Assembly (NCBI RefSeq): GCF_040958095.1
Contig: NC_091150.1
Coordinates: forward strand, 63,247,893-63,311,892
DNA: 64,000 bases
Source of the DNA: Procambarus clarkii
Lineage: Eukaryota > Arthropoda > Malacostraca > Decapoda > Cambaridae
Direction of reading: 5' to 3'
In this document: in pieces, positions 34,815 to 46,009 of the stretch
How positions within the stretch are numbered: position 1 is the first letter of the stretch
How the letters are laid out: every line of letters starts with the position of its first letter
The notes under the pieces: generated by a model
What the model saw: only the letters and a program-made list of their open reading frames with translations
Database searches by the model: none
What the model was told of the DNA's origin: nothing
Made by a program: the position numbers and the translations under genes

Positions 34815-35772
34815 CAAACTAAAATTTCGTCAAAGTTTGGAATAAAAAATAATCGTATATAATCGATATTTTAACATATCGGGGTGAATTTTGCACGAAA
34901 CTGATGCCAGATGCCAGATGCCAACATATTTGCTTAACATTTTTTTCACAATATTTCGATTATTGACGAGTATTTCTAAAATTTCCGGCCCCTTTCAGCC
35001 ACATGACAACAAAATAAACTCGGGTAGATGATTATAGGTTTCACAAAAGTTCAAATAAAACCATATTCTATTATATTGAGATATGCAGTAAGCTCTGAGA
35101 TATGCAGTAAGCTCAATAAACATATTGCCTCTGTTAACCAGCAGCCTATTAGCTGCTAAAAGCCCACATCCCGGGAAACGACAGAAGCAAACAAGCACTC
35201 ACTGAGCAGCCCAAAAGAATGGTCGACCATAAAAATCTGAAAAACAGTCACCACCTCACGCCTCTCGAGCGTCTGGGAACAACAAAAGCTGTGCCAAGCT
35301 CCATTGGAAAAACAGAGGATTGTCTACTAGCCAGAAAGACTCTGAAACTTCATAACGCATCTAGAAATGGAAAGAAGACCCAAACACAAATTATGCAGGT
35401 CCATCACAGAGACAAACTTAGGGTCTCAGAAGTCTCCTGAGCCAGCGAAGGGGAGACCCAAGAGGAAGGGGATACTCCATAATAACATCCTTGATATGCC
35501 TAGTACCATGCAGACACGAACCCGGGAGAACGGGTCACAGCCAGGCCTTTAATATCCTGTAGTGGGTTAGTCCGAGCCCATAGGCTATTAATGAGATAAT
35601 AAAATAAATCTCAAAGGGATAGAGTAGCTTAGGATCTTTCTGCCCTCTCCCCCCCCATAGGCTAGTACTGTTGTTGTATTCTGTATTCTAGGCACATATT
35701 CTGTTGTTAGTCTCACTTGTTGGTCTAGGGATTTATGATTGATATTAGAATGCTTGTTTTGCCTTATTTTGC
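34815..35772. other. No gene recognised
   Basis: Short open frames (61-73 codons) with no domain. Lies between the arms of the 26 bp inverted repeat. Confidence 0.4.
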
Positions 35773-35798
35773 ATATATCATCCACACAAGCTGAACTG
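35773..35798. repeat. 26 bp perfect inverted repeat, right arm
   Basis: Reverse complement of 34565-34590 without mismatch. Confidence 0.8.
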
Positions 35799-38342
35799 AT
35801 TCCCAGAGGGAATCCTTAAAGGAGCATAGAAACCCCTAGGTCAAGTAACAAGAACAAATAGATATTTACAAATGACTAATGACATATAACATGGTAAGTT
35901 ATTCATGGAAACCTCCCCACATCCTCCTTTTAGGTTCACATACAGACAACTACTATTATTATCACTGAGGTCATGTTTCTACACCTAAGACATTGGCAAT
36001 ATGTTAATATTAAATACTATAGTTGGATAGCCCTAAAGGGAGCGTCCACCAAACAAGATTAGTTGTCAGACACAAAGTTAGGAAAATTTGGACTCCTCTC
36101 TCTACTTAGAAGTTTCTCAAAACAACTGTAGGGTCTCCAACAACTTAAAGTAATACATATTTGTGGCTTATCTGGATATCTGGCAGAGTGTAATCCTCTA
36201 TAACCAAAGATACTCTGGCTAGTCCCTCTTCCCTTCCGCCATTATCGTTTAGTCCACCCTAAGCTGCCCTGTCACTCCCCTCTCAATACCAATTGTCCCT
36301 TCATTTCCGAATAATCTCTAAAAGTTCCCATTTAACATTGCTCTATGTAAAAGACTTCATTTTTCAATTATAAAAGGTTTACATAAAATCTACAGGTAAT
36401 CCATAATTAACACCTGACTGTCATTACAAGTTTCAAGGCAGGAATGATATCAATGTGCTACGGCCTCTCAGCAGTCTTTTTATGTAATTACTCTTTATAT
36501 AATTCTCTCTCTCTCTCTCTCGCTCTCTCTCTCGCTCTCTCCTTACCAAAATTGCAACATAAACTGGCTCTACACAAAATCCCTCTTACGGGAGGCAAGG
36601 TTCGTAACAGAAGCCACACTCAAATCATATTAATACAAGAACCGAGTCTATGATAACCCCTCCCCCCCACCTGAAGCAAAACAATCACTCACCAGATGAG
36701 ATTAAAATCCATTTGGGGTCCAAAGGAACCCAAGGTCCCTTATCCCACTCTCCACAAGTCCTAGAAACCAGACACGAAGGCTCTGGAGGAAAGACATTGT
36801 CCATGCCCACCGGTCGGAAAAGAAAAGCGGAGTTCAAGAACGAGGCCTCACAAGAAGGGGGTTGGCTGGAAGGAAAACCTTGAAACCTCGTCGAGACTAG
36901 CTGGCTATATTGTATCCACACCCGAAATGGAAGGAACCATTTCTGGAGATAGATGAGCCACATCCAGAGCTAAACCCTGCCCATGGCCTGTAAAACCCTA
37001 GAACGAGCCAGAAGCAGGGAAGGTGGGGAAATTAGGAGCACGGCGATCTATACCCAATTGGGGATGGGGTCCAATCGTTTGTTTACATTTTTGAGAGTGC
37101 GGACGGACCTAAGCTGGAGTTCACCAACATCTCCAGTTCTGGGTCCCTCATTACTAGGTGGCCAACTCCGTTAAATCCAAATTGGAATATAACCTGAACA
37201 GCTGAAGATGGACAAAATGCAGAAGCTGCCTAATATGCTTGAACGTTGTATGGAGGTCGTTGGAGTCTTCGACGTTTCAGGCAGCGTGGTTGAGGCAAAA
37301 CAAATTATTGTCGCCCCGTGGCACGGAGAACAAACTATCCTCAAACTCGCATACAGCGAGAATGGGTTCGAAAGCAATAACCACGGTCCATACCATATTA
37401 ATGGGTGATTTCCAGTACTGGAACGATAAACTGAGCCAGACACCCAGTCACCGGGGATGATGCGCCGAACCAAAAAGTAAGCCGACACAGCCTGGGCAAC
37501 ACTGCTGTCAAGGCCAACATCAGCACACCGAAAATACAAGTGCACGAACTACCCAATCAGCAAACGCTTGCTCCTGACCCTGAGCATAGACAAGGAGTCA
37601 ACAAGACTCACCCAAGGTGAGGATCCTCAGGAAATTGGATGCACCAATCAGAGAGCGAGACTCCAAACTCACCAGAGAAAAGAACTCTGTCAGTGCATGG
37701 GCAACGCTTGAGAACACACAGGTAAATAAACCCATAGCACATGTAGTTCCGAGCACACTAATAGCCAGATCCACACGGCACCAATTCAATGCACAACAAC
37801 ATGCCATACAGGACAAAGTCAACAGCCAGCATTTAGCTGAAAACACTTGGACCTGTCATGACTTGCTGACGACCAGCGAGCCGTACAGCAGTTTTCTTGT
37901 TCAGATTACATCAGTGATAGAATTCATGGGTGTGTGCCGGTGGAAAGTGTAAGCTGAGACTCCCAGCCCCAACCGTTTACCCAAACTAGTAGGAGGGATG
38001 GTTCCCATCGTTTGTTTACACTTTATAGGAATTTCATTTTGTGGTTTTCATGCCTCGATCTCTTTGAGGCCAGCAGTGATCTGTATTGGTCTGCTGACAT
38101 TCTGGAAGCTTTCGTGTAGAGGTGGCGGCGTGTTACCCCTCTCCCTGCGCCTCTGTGAGTGAGACCAGGTTCTGGCTCTGTTCCCCGGTGTCTATCACTC
38201 TGTTCCCTGGAGTCCACAGACTCAGTTATGCTGAGTCTGACTCAGCAGAACTCCACGGCTGATGTGATCTAGTTGTTTGGAACCATTCCAGCATCCACGA
38301 GCAACTAGGGATTATCCCAGAAACTAATAATTGGATAAATAG
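35799..38342. other. No gene recognised
   Basis: Contains a short CT microsatellite (36487-36541) and GC-richer stretches (36.6-38.2 kb) with open frames of 60-124 codons lacking any recognisable domain. A phrase 'tcgtttgtttaca' occurs twice (37074, 38010), suggesting an old repeat. Nothing further can be supported. Confidence 0.4.
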
Positions 38343-39386
38343 TTTAGTGTTACGGCCCTCTCGGGACGCAACGGGGTTCTTACTCTGATGTAGTTAGAGG
38401 AAGATATATATCCGTTCCCAAGCCAGTAGAGGCTATCAAGGGATGCGATCCGTGACGCAAGTAACTTAAAGGGAGTAGGGAAAGAAAGGTAAGAACTTAA
38501 TATAATATAATTTTCACCATCACCATTTAAATATATTGAAATAAAACGTACACAAGGGGGAGGGGTATTAACACTTTACAAAGGGGATCGTGCACAATCC
38601 AGTCTTCTGCTGAAGACTCTTGATTAAGAAGCTAGGTGCTGAGTCCGCGGTACTTTCTTCGTGGCCTCAAGACGTGTCCTCTGAGAACGCCGAGTCTACC
38701 CTGGCCACAGGTCAGCCACAACACAGGTCCACTGGGGGCACCGTCGTGGAGGCCGTCAACCACACGTCCAGCAGGTCTGCTGGCAGGTACTGAGCCAACA
38801 AGGCTGGTACGGCCACTCCACGAACGATAAAAGGGGTACGCCCTAGACAGGAGTCTCGTGTGATATCACCAATCACCCTCCTGTCCTCACTACCCCAGTG
38901 GATTATCGTCTCCAACCGTCGGTCCCGGGTAAATCCTTTAACTGCCACTCCAATAGCAGGCTAACACACCACAGTGTTCTTCCGGGGGGGCGACGTCACA
39001 AAAGCTGCAGCAAACTTCACTGTATGGAGACTGGCTGCCTCGGGTAGACTCACTCCACCTTCAACACAGTGGTCCCAGGTCGGCTCTGTAAGCAGACACG
39101 TCATTAATAACCGGGACACTAATACACCACACTCACAGGCTCAGATACAAACGCCCGACATATCCACTCCATAGATGGCGCTGTCGTCGGAGCACCACCT
39201 CACCAGAGGTCAGTAGCGGCGGTGTTGAGCGCTGAACCAGACTGGAAACTGGTCCTCGAGGCCAGTATACGCTGTCCTCACTAGGTGTCGTCGTTCGTTT
39301 GGCGGGGGTTTCGGGAGCTGACCCACAGATGGCGTTTTTGTCACTGCTCCAGGCACGGACGCTGGATCCGGGTTCGTAACATTTAG
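38343..39386. mobile_element. Solo LTR with 5 bp target-site duplication
   Basis: 38348-39381 (1034 bp) runs from TGTTACGGCC to GGTTCGTAACA, with perfect 7 bp ends TGTTACG/CGTAACA, and is flanked by TTTAG on both sides (38343-38347 and 39382-39386). No internal Gag/Pol is present. This is the product expected from LTR-LTR recombination. Its right end in reverse complement (TGTTACGAACCCGGATCCAG) matches 62908-62927, so orientation is uncertain. Antisense open frames inside it have no domain. Confidence 0.87.
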
Positions 39387-39516
39387 TTATATCAGTCAGA
39401 TGTAATGTGAAGAGATGGGAAAGTGAACCAGCCAATAGAGGGGAAAACTCCATTTCTTCTCATGTGATAGAGATTAATGGAACATAGATTTGTGTAAACA
39501 TTGCTTTCCTATGATC

Positions 39517-39528
39517 TTATGAACAGCA
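39517..39528. repeat. Target-site duplication, left (six-hairpin retroposon)
   Basis: TTATGAACAGCA, repeated exactly at 39851-39862. Confidence 0.85.
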
Positions 39529-39850
39529 GATGATTGATTGATGAAGATTAAGCCACCCAAGAGGTGGCACGGGCATGAATAGCCCGTAAGTGGTAGCCAT
39601 TTTAAGCCATTACCAGTATCAAGAGCTAATACTGAAGATCTGTGGAGGTGCGAATGCACCCTGCATGACGGGAGATGTCTCCCTTATGAATGTGTTAAGA
39701 TGAAGATGAAGCCACCCAAAAGGTGGCACGGGCATGAATAGCTCGTAAGTGGTGGCCCTTTTGAGCCATCACCAGTATCAATAGATGATACTGGAGATCT
39801 GTGGAGGAGCGACTGCACCCTGCGTGACGGGAGATGTCTCCCGTGTCACG
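39529..39850 (+). mobile_element. Dimeric 'six-hairpin' retroposon (322 bp)
   Basis: Two head-to-tail units (about 39540-39690 and 39699-39850, period 159 bp) within a 12 bp TSD. Each unit folds, by eye, into consecutive stems: GCCACC/GGTGGC (39552), ACGGGC/GCCCGT (39569), TGGTA/TACCA, AGTAT/ATACT, GGTGC/GCACC and GGGAGA/TCTCCC. In unit 2 the third stem is TGGTG/CACCA, a compensatory A-T to G-C change, and the second keeps pairing through a G-U wobble. No A/B-box, tRNA-like arm or poly(A) tail is obvious, so the transcription source is unknown. A third, truncated copy surrounds the insertion at 55521-57913. Confidence 0.82.
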
Positions 39851-39862
39851 TTATGAACAGCA
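39851..39862. repeat. Target-site duplication, right
   Basis: Exact repeat of 39517-39528. Confidence 0.85.
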
Positions 39863-39944
39863 TGAGAGGAAGAACTTGATCTTGGAAAACCTTGAGGATA
39901 GACTAAGATAAATAACTGCTTCTCGAAACTTTCCTTAAAAAGGG

Positions 39945-40028
39945 TATTCAATAATTCAGTTGATAGAGCTTCAGTCCCACATGCCTGGGGTTCACGGTTC
40001 GAGTCTCCTAAAGCCCAGGTGAATGGAA
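39945..40028 (+). mobile_element. tRNA-derived SINE head
   Basis: 'cagttgatagagcttcag' (A-box region) and 'cacggttcgagtctcctaa' (B-box/T-arm) at tRNA spacing, then 'agcccaggtgaatgg'. Same family as 34378-34462. Not a functional tRNA: the acceptor ends do not pair. Confidence 0.6.
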
Positions 40029-40029
40029 T

Positions 40030-41755
40030 AGACTAAGATGGAATGCTTGTTATGACAAAATTTAGTTTTCCTGTAATTTAAAATTTTAAACACAGCATAA
40101 CGGAGAGAAATTCACCAATTTATATAATATTAAGAATAGGGTAAACTGTGCTGTGTTCGGTCTGGATATTGCAAATAGCGTAACTAACCAGCTCTGTCCT
40201 ATAATTCCTAAACAAAAAATAATGTAATGTTCGAGGTAATAGATTAGGTAGAGGGTATATAGAATAACAAAAACTACCCCTTTGTCTATAAATTACGAGT
40301 AAATTTGTGGTAAAGCAGGTATATCCATACCTCTCTTGTGAGGATAAAACTAAAATATTTGATGATTTAAAGACAAAATATAAAATGACATTGAGCACTG
40401 GCCGTAATATCAAGGGACTGGTTAGGTGTGGGGAATAATGTTGGATATAATGAATGGATAGTGTAACCGGCTCTCTTTTTTCCCCCTAAATTACAAGGAA
40501 GATATGACTTTCTGTAACGAGAGGAAAATAGTGACACAGGGTAATGTTTGAGGCATATAAGATCTTATCATAGGGTAGGACTGGGAATGTCTCCTAATGA
40601 ATACGATGTATGGGAAAAAGGCGAAATTTTCAAAGAATATAGTTTACCATTATACTTTGACTTAGGTTTTGTAAAAGGTCAGGTTGGTTTGGGGTGAAAT
40701 TACAATGATTGACCAATAAAGTTTTATTGTACAAGATCCTAATGTTAGCAAACATACATATTAATGACCCTTTGTTAACAATGTAAAGGGTGTTGAATTT
40801 ATTAAGAATGTTATAGTAACGTTACAGACTAGAACCTATTGATGAAAGATTAAACATTCACCTATTAGAAGGTTTAGGAGATTTTCAAATATGTATTAAA
40901 AGTATAAGCTTTTCTGAAGTTCGTGTGATGCCTGGTAAAGCCTCCTCTGAGGCCTCGGAGGCTTTACCATTTTGTCTTACGGAGTCTATCTGAGAAGAAT
41001 TAGTTTTGTGGTGCATGGGAAAAGGTAGCTAGGAGGTGAGAGAAAAGTGTCTGGTGATAAGCAAACCGAGGACCGGGATATGTTGGATAATCTTGGACAT
41101 TACCCCAGATCCATACTGCTGCTATTATGGGTGAAAGAGAAACAACTGCTGCTGGTCTGATATGGGAAACAACGGCGCTTTCTGTTGCTGATGAAAGCAC
41201 ATACAAAAATTGTAAGGATATTATTTAAAATATATAATTATTGCCTTGTAACAGGGTCTCTTTATTGGCTAAGCTTTGATGACGAGTAAATATAAATATA
41301 CAGACAAGTTGTGAGAACTTGCGAGTATCAAATTCAAATATTGGATTTAATGTTGGTTAGACCGGAGAGGAGGTTACATTAATATTATGTTGTTAATGTT
41401 AATTAACATTAATTAGCATGAACATATACATGCGTAGTTAATGGCCTTAACAAAGTATTATTATTTACGATAGTTAGAGAATTTTCGAAAGTTAAAAATA
41501 TTCAAGTTTAAATGTTGCTTAATTAACTCATATTTATTTGAAGGACCATGCATGCACAAAGTAATATTATGTTGGTTCAGAGAATTAAGCTCATTAAGAT
41601 GGTTAAATGAACTAAATTTGTTCATAAAATGTCTAACTCGCTGGTAGGTAAGGTCGGGTTGGATGGTTGGGTTGATGACAGTAGTATTTTGTTCAGGGTT
41701 CATGCACCTTCAGGTTGTACAACTTTTTGTTTTACAGAAGAAAGTTTGTAGCATA
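40030..41755. other. No gene recognised
   Basis: AT-rich; open frames of 68-97 codons only, none with a domain. No repeat recognised apart from short A/T runs. Confidence 0.4.
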
Positions 41756-41756
41756 A

Positions 41757-42303
41757 ACATTTTGTTACAGAATACTTTGGTTACCAACAACTTTTGTAAC
41801 AAACAACTTTTGTTACAGATAACTTTTGTTACAGACAACTTTTGTTACATACCACTTTTGTTACAGACAACTTTTGTTACAGACAACTTTTGTTACAGAC
41901 AACTTTTGTTACAGACAACTTTTGTTACAGACAACTTTTGTTATAGACAACTTTTGTTACAGACAACTTTTGTTACAGACAACTTTTGTTACATACCACT
42001 TTTGTTACAGATAACTTTTGTTACAGACAACTTTTGTTACAGACAACTTTTGTTACAGACAACTTTTGTTACATACCACTTTTGTTACAGACAACTTTTG
42101 TTACAGACAACTTTTGTTACAGACAACTTTTGTTACAGACAACTTTTGTTACAGACAACTTTTGTTATAGACAACTTTTGTTACAGACAACTTTTGTTAC
42201 AGACAACTTTTTGTTACAGACAACTTTTGTTACAGACAACTTTTGTTACAGACAACTTTTGTTACAGACAACTTTTGTTACAGACAACTTTTGTTACAGA
42301 CAA
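41757..42303. repeat. 16 bp minisatellite (ACAACTTTTGTTACAG)n
   Basis: About 34 near-perfect copies. Variant units 'acataccacttttgttacag' recur every several copies. Because 16 is not a multiple of 3, the array cycles through all frames, and the 217- and 120-codon open frames over it are artefacts. Confidence 0.95.
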
Positions 42304-42309
42304 GTTCTT

Positions 42310-43240
42310 TTTGTGAAAGTTAATAAATATTTTCGCTCCATATTTTAGTGCGTGTCACAAGAAGTAAAAAAAAAAGTAAAAAAAAAATTCTGGAAAGTTG
42401 ACATGCTGTTGAGTTTTTTTAGTTGAGCTGCAGTGAGGGTTTCGTTGCCGACAAGTAGGTGAAGTAACGTAGTGATATTAAGTGTGCACATTTTAGAATA
42501 CGATGTAAGGTGGGAGAGGTTAGTCTTTATTTGAAGACGCCTAGTGATTTTCCTATTGATGCATCACGTTAATGTGATTCTTTGTGCATTAAAATTATTA
42601 TATACAAATGGGTGTAACTAGAGATGGGCATAATTTGATGTGAGGTGAGTAAGAATAAGGAAGCAATTGCCCATAGTATCAGAAGTGATCTAATAGAGTA
42701 TAAGTAGAATTGTCTTTAAGATAGCAACCGAGGTGATAAATAACGATTAGCAGATAAATACAGTTGTCGAAATATGGCGATGTCGAGTCCCTTCCTCTGC
42801 GAAAATATCCAGTTTTAAGTGTCCCTAGAACTTTCAGGGAGTGTCTGTATTCCTCCCCCCTCCCTTTGTTAACCCCTGCACTGCGATACTGACTTGTACT
42901 TCCCTGGTGTGCAAGAAAAAATAAACAATTCAATTTCTAATGTTATTCAAATACATTCCCCCAGATCATGGGAAAATAAATACAACAATTGTATGTGACT
43001 TACTTTGGTTTTGGTGAAGCTTGGAAGTCTGGTGACTCAGAAGCGCTCATGCAGCATTCGTCTGGGATTTTTCCTGGAATAATATTCAACGAAGAGTCAG
43101 TAGTGAAAGTTATGTATAAATTGTGTGGAACCTTAGAATGCTCAAATATATTCGTGTTACTAATATGCATACAATATTATATGCTTGGAACAATTAAACA
43201 TTATGCTTTTGCTGTAATGACACTGTATACACATGTCATC
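42310..43240. other. No gene recognised
   Basis: AT-rich DNA with short unsupported open frames (84-86 codons). Confidence 0.4.
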
Positions 43241-43242
43241 TT

Positions 43243-43375
43243 ACCTTGAGGTTACCTTGAGGTGTTTTCGGGGCTTAGCGTTCCCGCGGCCTGGTCGTCG
43301 ACCAGGCCTCCTCGTTGCTGGACTGGTCAACTAGGCGGTTGGACGTGGCTGCTCGCAGCCTCACCGCGCACCATA
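43243..43375 (-). mobile_element. Decapod-type SINE tail fragment
   Basis: 'ccttgaggtgttttcggggc', 'gcgttcccgcggcctgg' and 'cgaccaggcctcctcg' match the tail of the SINEs at 10966 and 48131. Beyond it the copy continues with 'tggacgtggctgctcgcagc', a different 5' part, so it is a distinct subfamily. Confidence 0.7.
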
Positions 43376-44640
43376 GCCCCACCTCACTCCCACCTTGCTC
43401 ACCTCGCTCCGCAGTCTCCTGTGTTTTCAATTAACAGCAGGGGTAATAGTGAGTGTGACTGTTAATCAAGTGTGTGGGAAATATCGGTATAATCAACGGA
43501 GTACTCAAACAATTATATTTTTGTATCATTCGTCAAGTGACAAATTCCTAGTGTTGACCCAGTCAGCCGATCGGTTTTCGCTCTTCATAATCTTTCTACG
43601 GGAAGGAGTTCGATTTCCCGAGGAAGCACTATAGGTATAGGCCTATTACAGCTAGTCTGCATGATTACTGTAACCAGACCTTATGTGTGTGTTTGTCATC
43701 TTACACTACATTAATTACACATATAGCGACTGTGTGTTGTGGATTGTGTTTTATTGTGTTTAGTGTGGTCTCAATATTATACCATTACTCCGTGATTAAC
43801 CATGTCCATGTCGTTCTTTCTTTACTTCCAGGGGACTTGCAGTAATTAAAAAGTAAGAGTGTTTTTGTATTATTATTGCATTGCTTTTATTGACAGTTGT
43901 GTCAGTGTGCTGTGTGTGGTTCAGTGCTGTTGTTGGGGAGAAAGTTTACTCTCTATTAATTGATTGATATTTAATTAATAGATTAATTTAAATTAATCGA
44001 AGGACCACCCTATTTTGACTGAAAAGCTAAACAGATAAAGTTAACTGATAAGGACTGAAACACCAGTGCCTATGGATAAGAAACTATTAAAGATTATTCT
44101 TTAAACTTCAATGGGTTGCATAATATTAATGTTCGAGAATAAACTTTCCGTCCATCACAAAATGGGGGGTTAATACCAGAAGTAATCTACTCCCAGTACG
44201 CTTCGTCGAGGCTGGTTCTTCCTCGAATAAAATTAGTAATTTCTACTAAATACTATATTAAGAAACATTAGATAAATTGATTAATGTTAAAAGGATTATA
44301 TGTTGATTAACCAAGAAATTCTCATTTGACTTTTATGAGGCTATCATATTACGTTAGATATCTCAAATCAAATAAACTAAATAACTTCGAGTGATCTAGA
44401 TTTTTCTTAATCAAAGAAATAATAGAAAAGGTTTCAGCTGCTTAGCTGTAATAGTGAACGGAGAGGTAGAGGTGCGGTGGCGTCGTCTGCTACTTGCAGC
44501 AACACGTGAGCTCGAGCATGGCGTGGGAACATGAGAGGACCACGACCGCTTACAACACAAGCTGAAATTTCAACTGAATATACTAATTGTTTACACCTAT
44601 CTAGTATCCTCACTATGTCATAAAAGGAATAAAATTAATT
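43376..44640. other. No gene recognised
   Basis: No supported open frame or RNA gene; AT-rich from 43.9 kb. Confidence 0.4.
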
Positions 44641-44700
44641 CCTATGCCCAACTATGCCAACCAAGCCCTTATGGGCTTGGTTGGCATAGTTGGGCATAGG
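44641..44700. repeat. 60 bp perfect palindrome (28 bp arms, TTAT loop)
   Basis: Arms 44641-44668 and 44673-44700 are exact reverse complements around TTAT. The sequence is made of the same 'ttgggcatgg/ttggcatag' phrases as the array at 46010-48722. A short run of the same phrases follows to about 44772. Confidence 0.93.
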
Positions 44701-44774
44701 TTTCATGGTTGGGCATGATCGGCAAGGTTGGGCATGGTTGGGCATGGTTGACATGGTTGGGTATGGTTGGGCTG

Positions 44775-46008
44775 TAACAAAATAGGTTTGTTGTAAGAAT
44801 TATCCAGAATGTTTATCTACACATGGGAGGATGGGAAGCTGGACCCACGTGGTGACCTGGGGGATTGATGGTGAAAATAACTGGCACCTTTGTTCACAAG
44901 TTTTGTATAATGAATCATTCTATAGTATTCAGTAATTTAGAGAAATTAGTCTTCATCCAAATTGTATAATATTACTGGTTATAATATCAGGAGTATTCTA
45001 AGTATTAGGAGAATGAGTTAAGTCACCATCAGTGACGTCACGAGCCAGGACTAGGCTGTAGCGCGGAGTGACCTCGGTGACCTGGCGGTCACAGGTCAAC
45101 AGTTTCTACATTCAGTAATTCTCAAAGGTCAAATAGTCATTTTGTGATCGGGAATAGCTCTTCCTTAAGATGCTTGTGTAATTTAACTTCAGTTAAAATA
45201 ATTCAACCAATCTGGATCATTCAGTGCAACAGAGGTTAATTGTTAAGCTTAAGCCTTGCAAGTAACTTAGATACTAGGCGCAACAATACACTGCTCTGGT
45301 CTGGGTAGGACCAGCCGAGCAGGAGAACAATGTGGGAAAATGAGCGATTCGGGCAGGTGGCCTCCATCATCGGCCCCAAGACAGCACGAACAGCTAGCTG
45401 GTCGCCCAAGGTAAAGTTTGCTCGGAGTTTGGATAGGGAGTAGGTCAACTCATTGCCTCAAATGTAAAGTCAGGGAGTGTTAATTGACAGGGAGTGCCAT
45501 TTATTTAGATTTTGTTTAGTTTTGAATAAATTAATTAGCTAGTAATTTGCATTTTTATTATTTTCCATTTCATTGTTTCCATTCTCATGTCCTTGTCACG
45601 TGATCCCCACCAGGCAGAGTTTAATTGGACGCCGATTCTAACACCGATTCAGAATTATCATTCCCGTTGATTTTTAATTCCACACTTAAGATCCAAGGTT
45701 ATATGTTACTAGTAGGGATCAAGCCCCATAGTTATTGATTGGCATGATCGATCCAGGCCTCGATCATTGCTCAGTGTTGTTGGCCTGGTGGTGGCAGCAA
45801 AAAGGCGACCCTAGGGTTTTGGCTAGAAGCCTATGTCACGTCATACGGGTGTAGAATCTTAAGTCAGTCAATCGTCTTAAGACCACGTGGCGTGGGGTCG
45901 GCTCAAGTGAAAGTTTTGGGGTCCCTTGGTAGAGAGAACAAAGTTAAAATACGGGCAGAGAGAGAAAGGGGGTGAAGAGAACACAAGAACCCCCCCCTGT
46001 GTTACAGG
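44775..46008. other. No gene recognised
   Basis: No supported open frame. 'ttggcctggtggtggcagc' near 45780 faintly resembles a primer-binding site, but no LTR pair was found. Confidence 0.35.
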
Positions 46009-46009
46009 G

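Noticed and set aside
41663..42348. 217-codon frame with 'LLLQTTFVTDNFCYRQ' repeats
   Set aside because: 16 bp minisatellite read through successive frames.
45770..45800. Primer-binding site 'tggtggcagc' suggesting an LTR at 44-46 kb
   Set aside because: No LTR partner or coding sequence recognised nearby.
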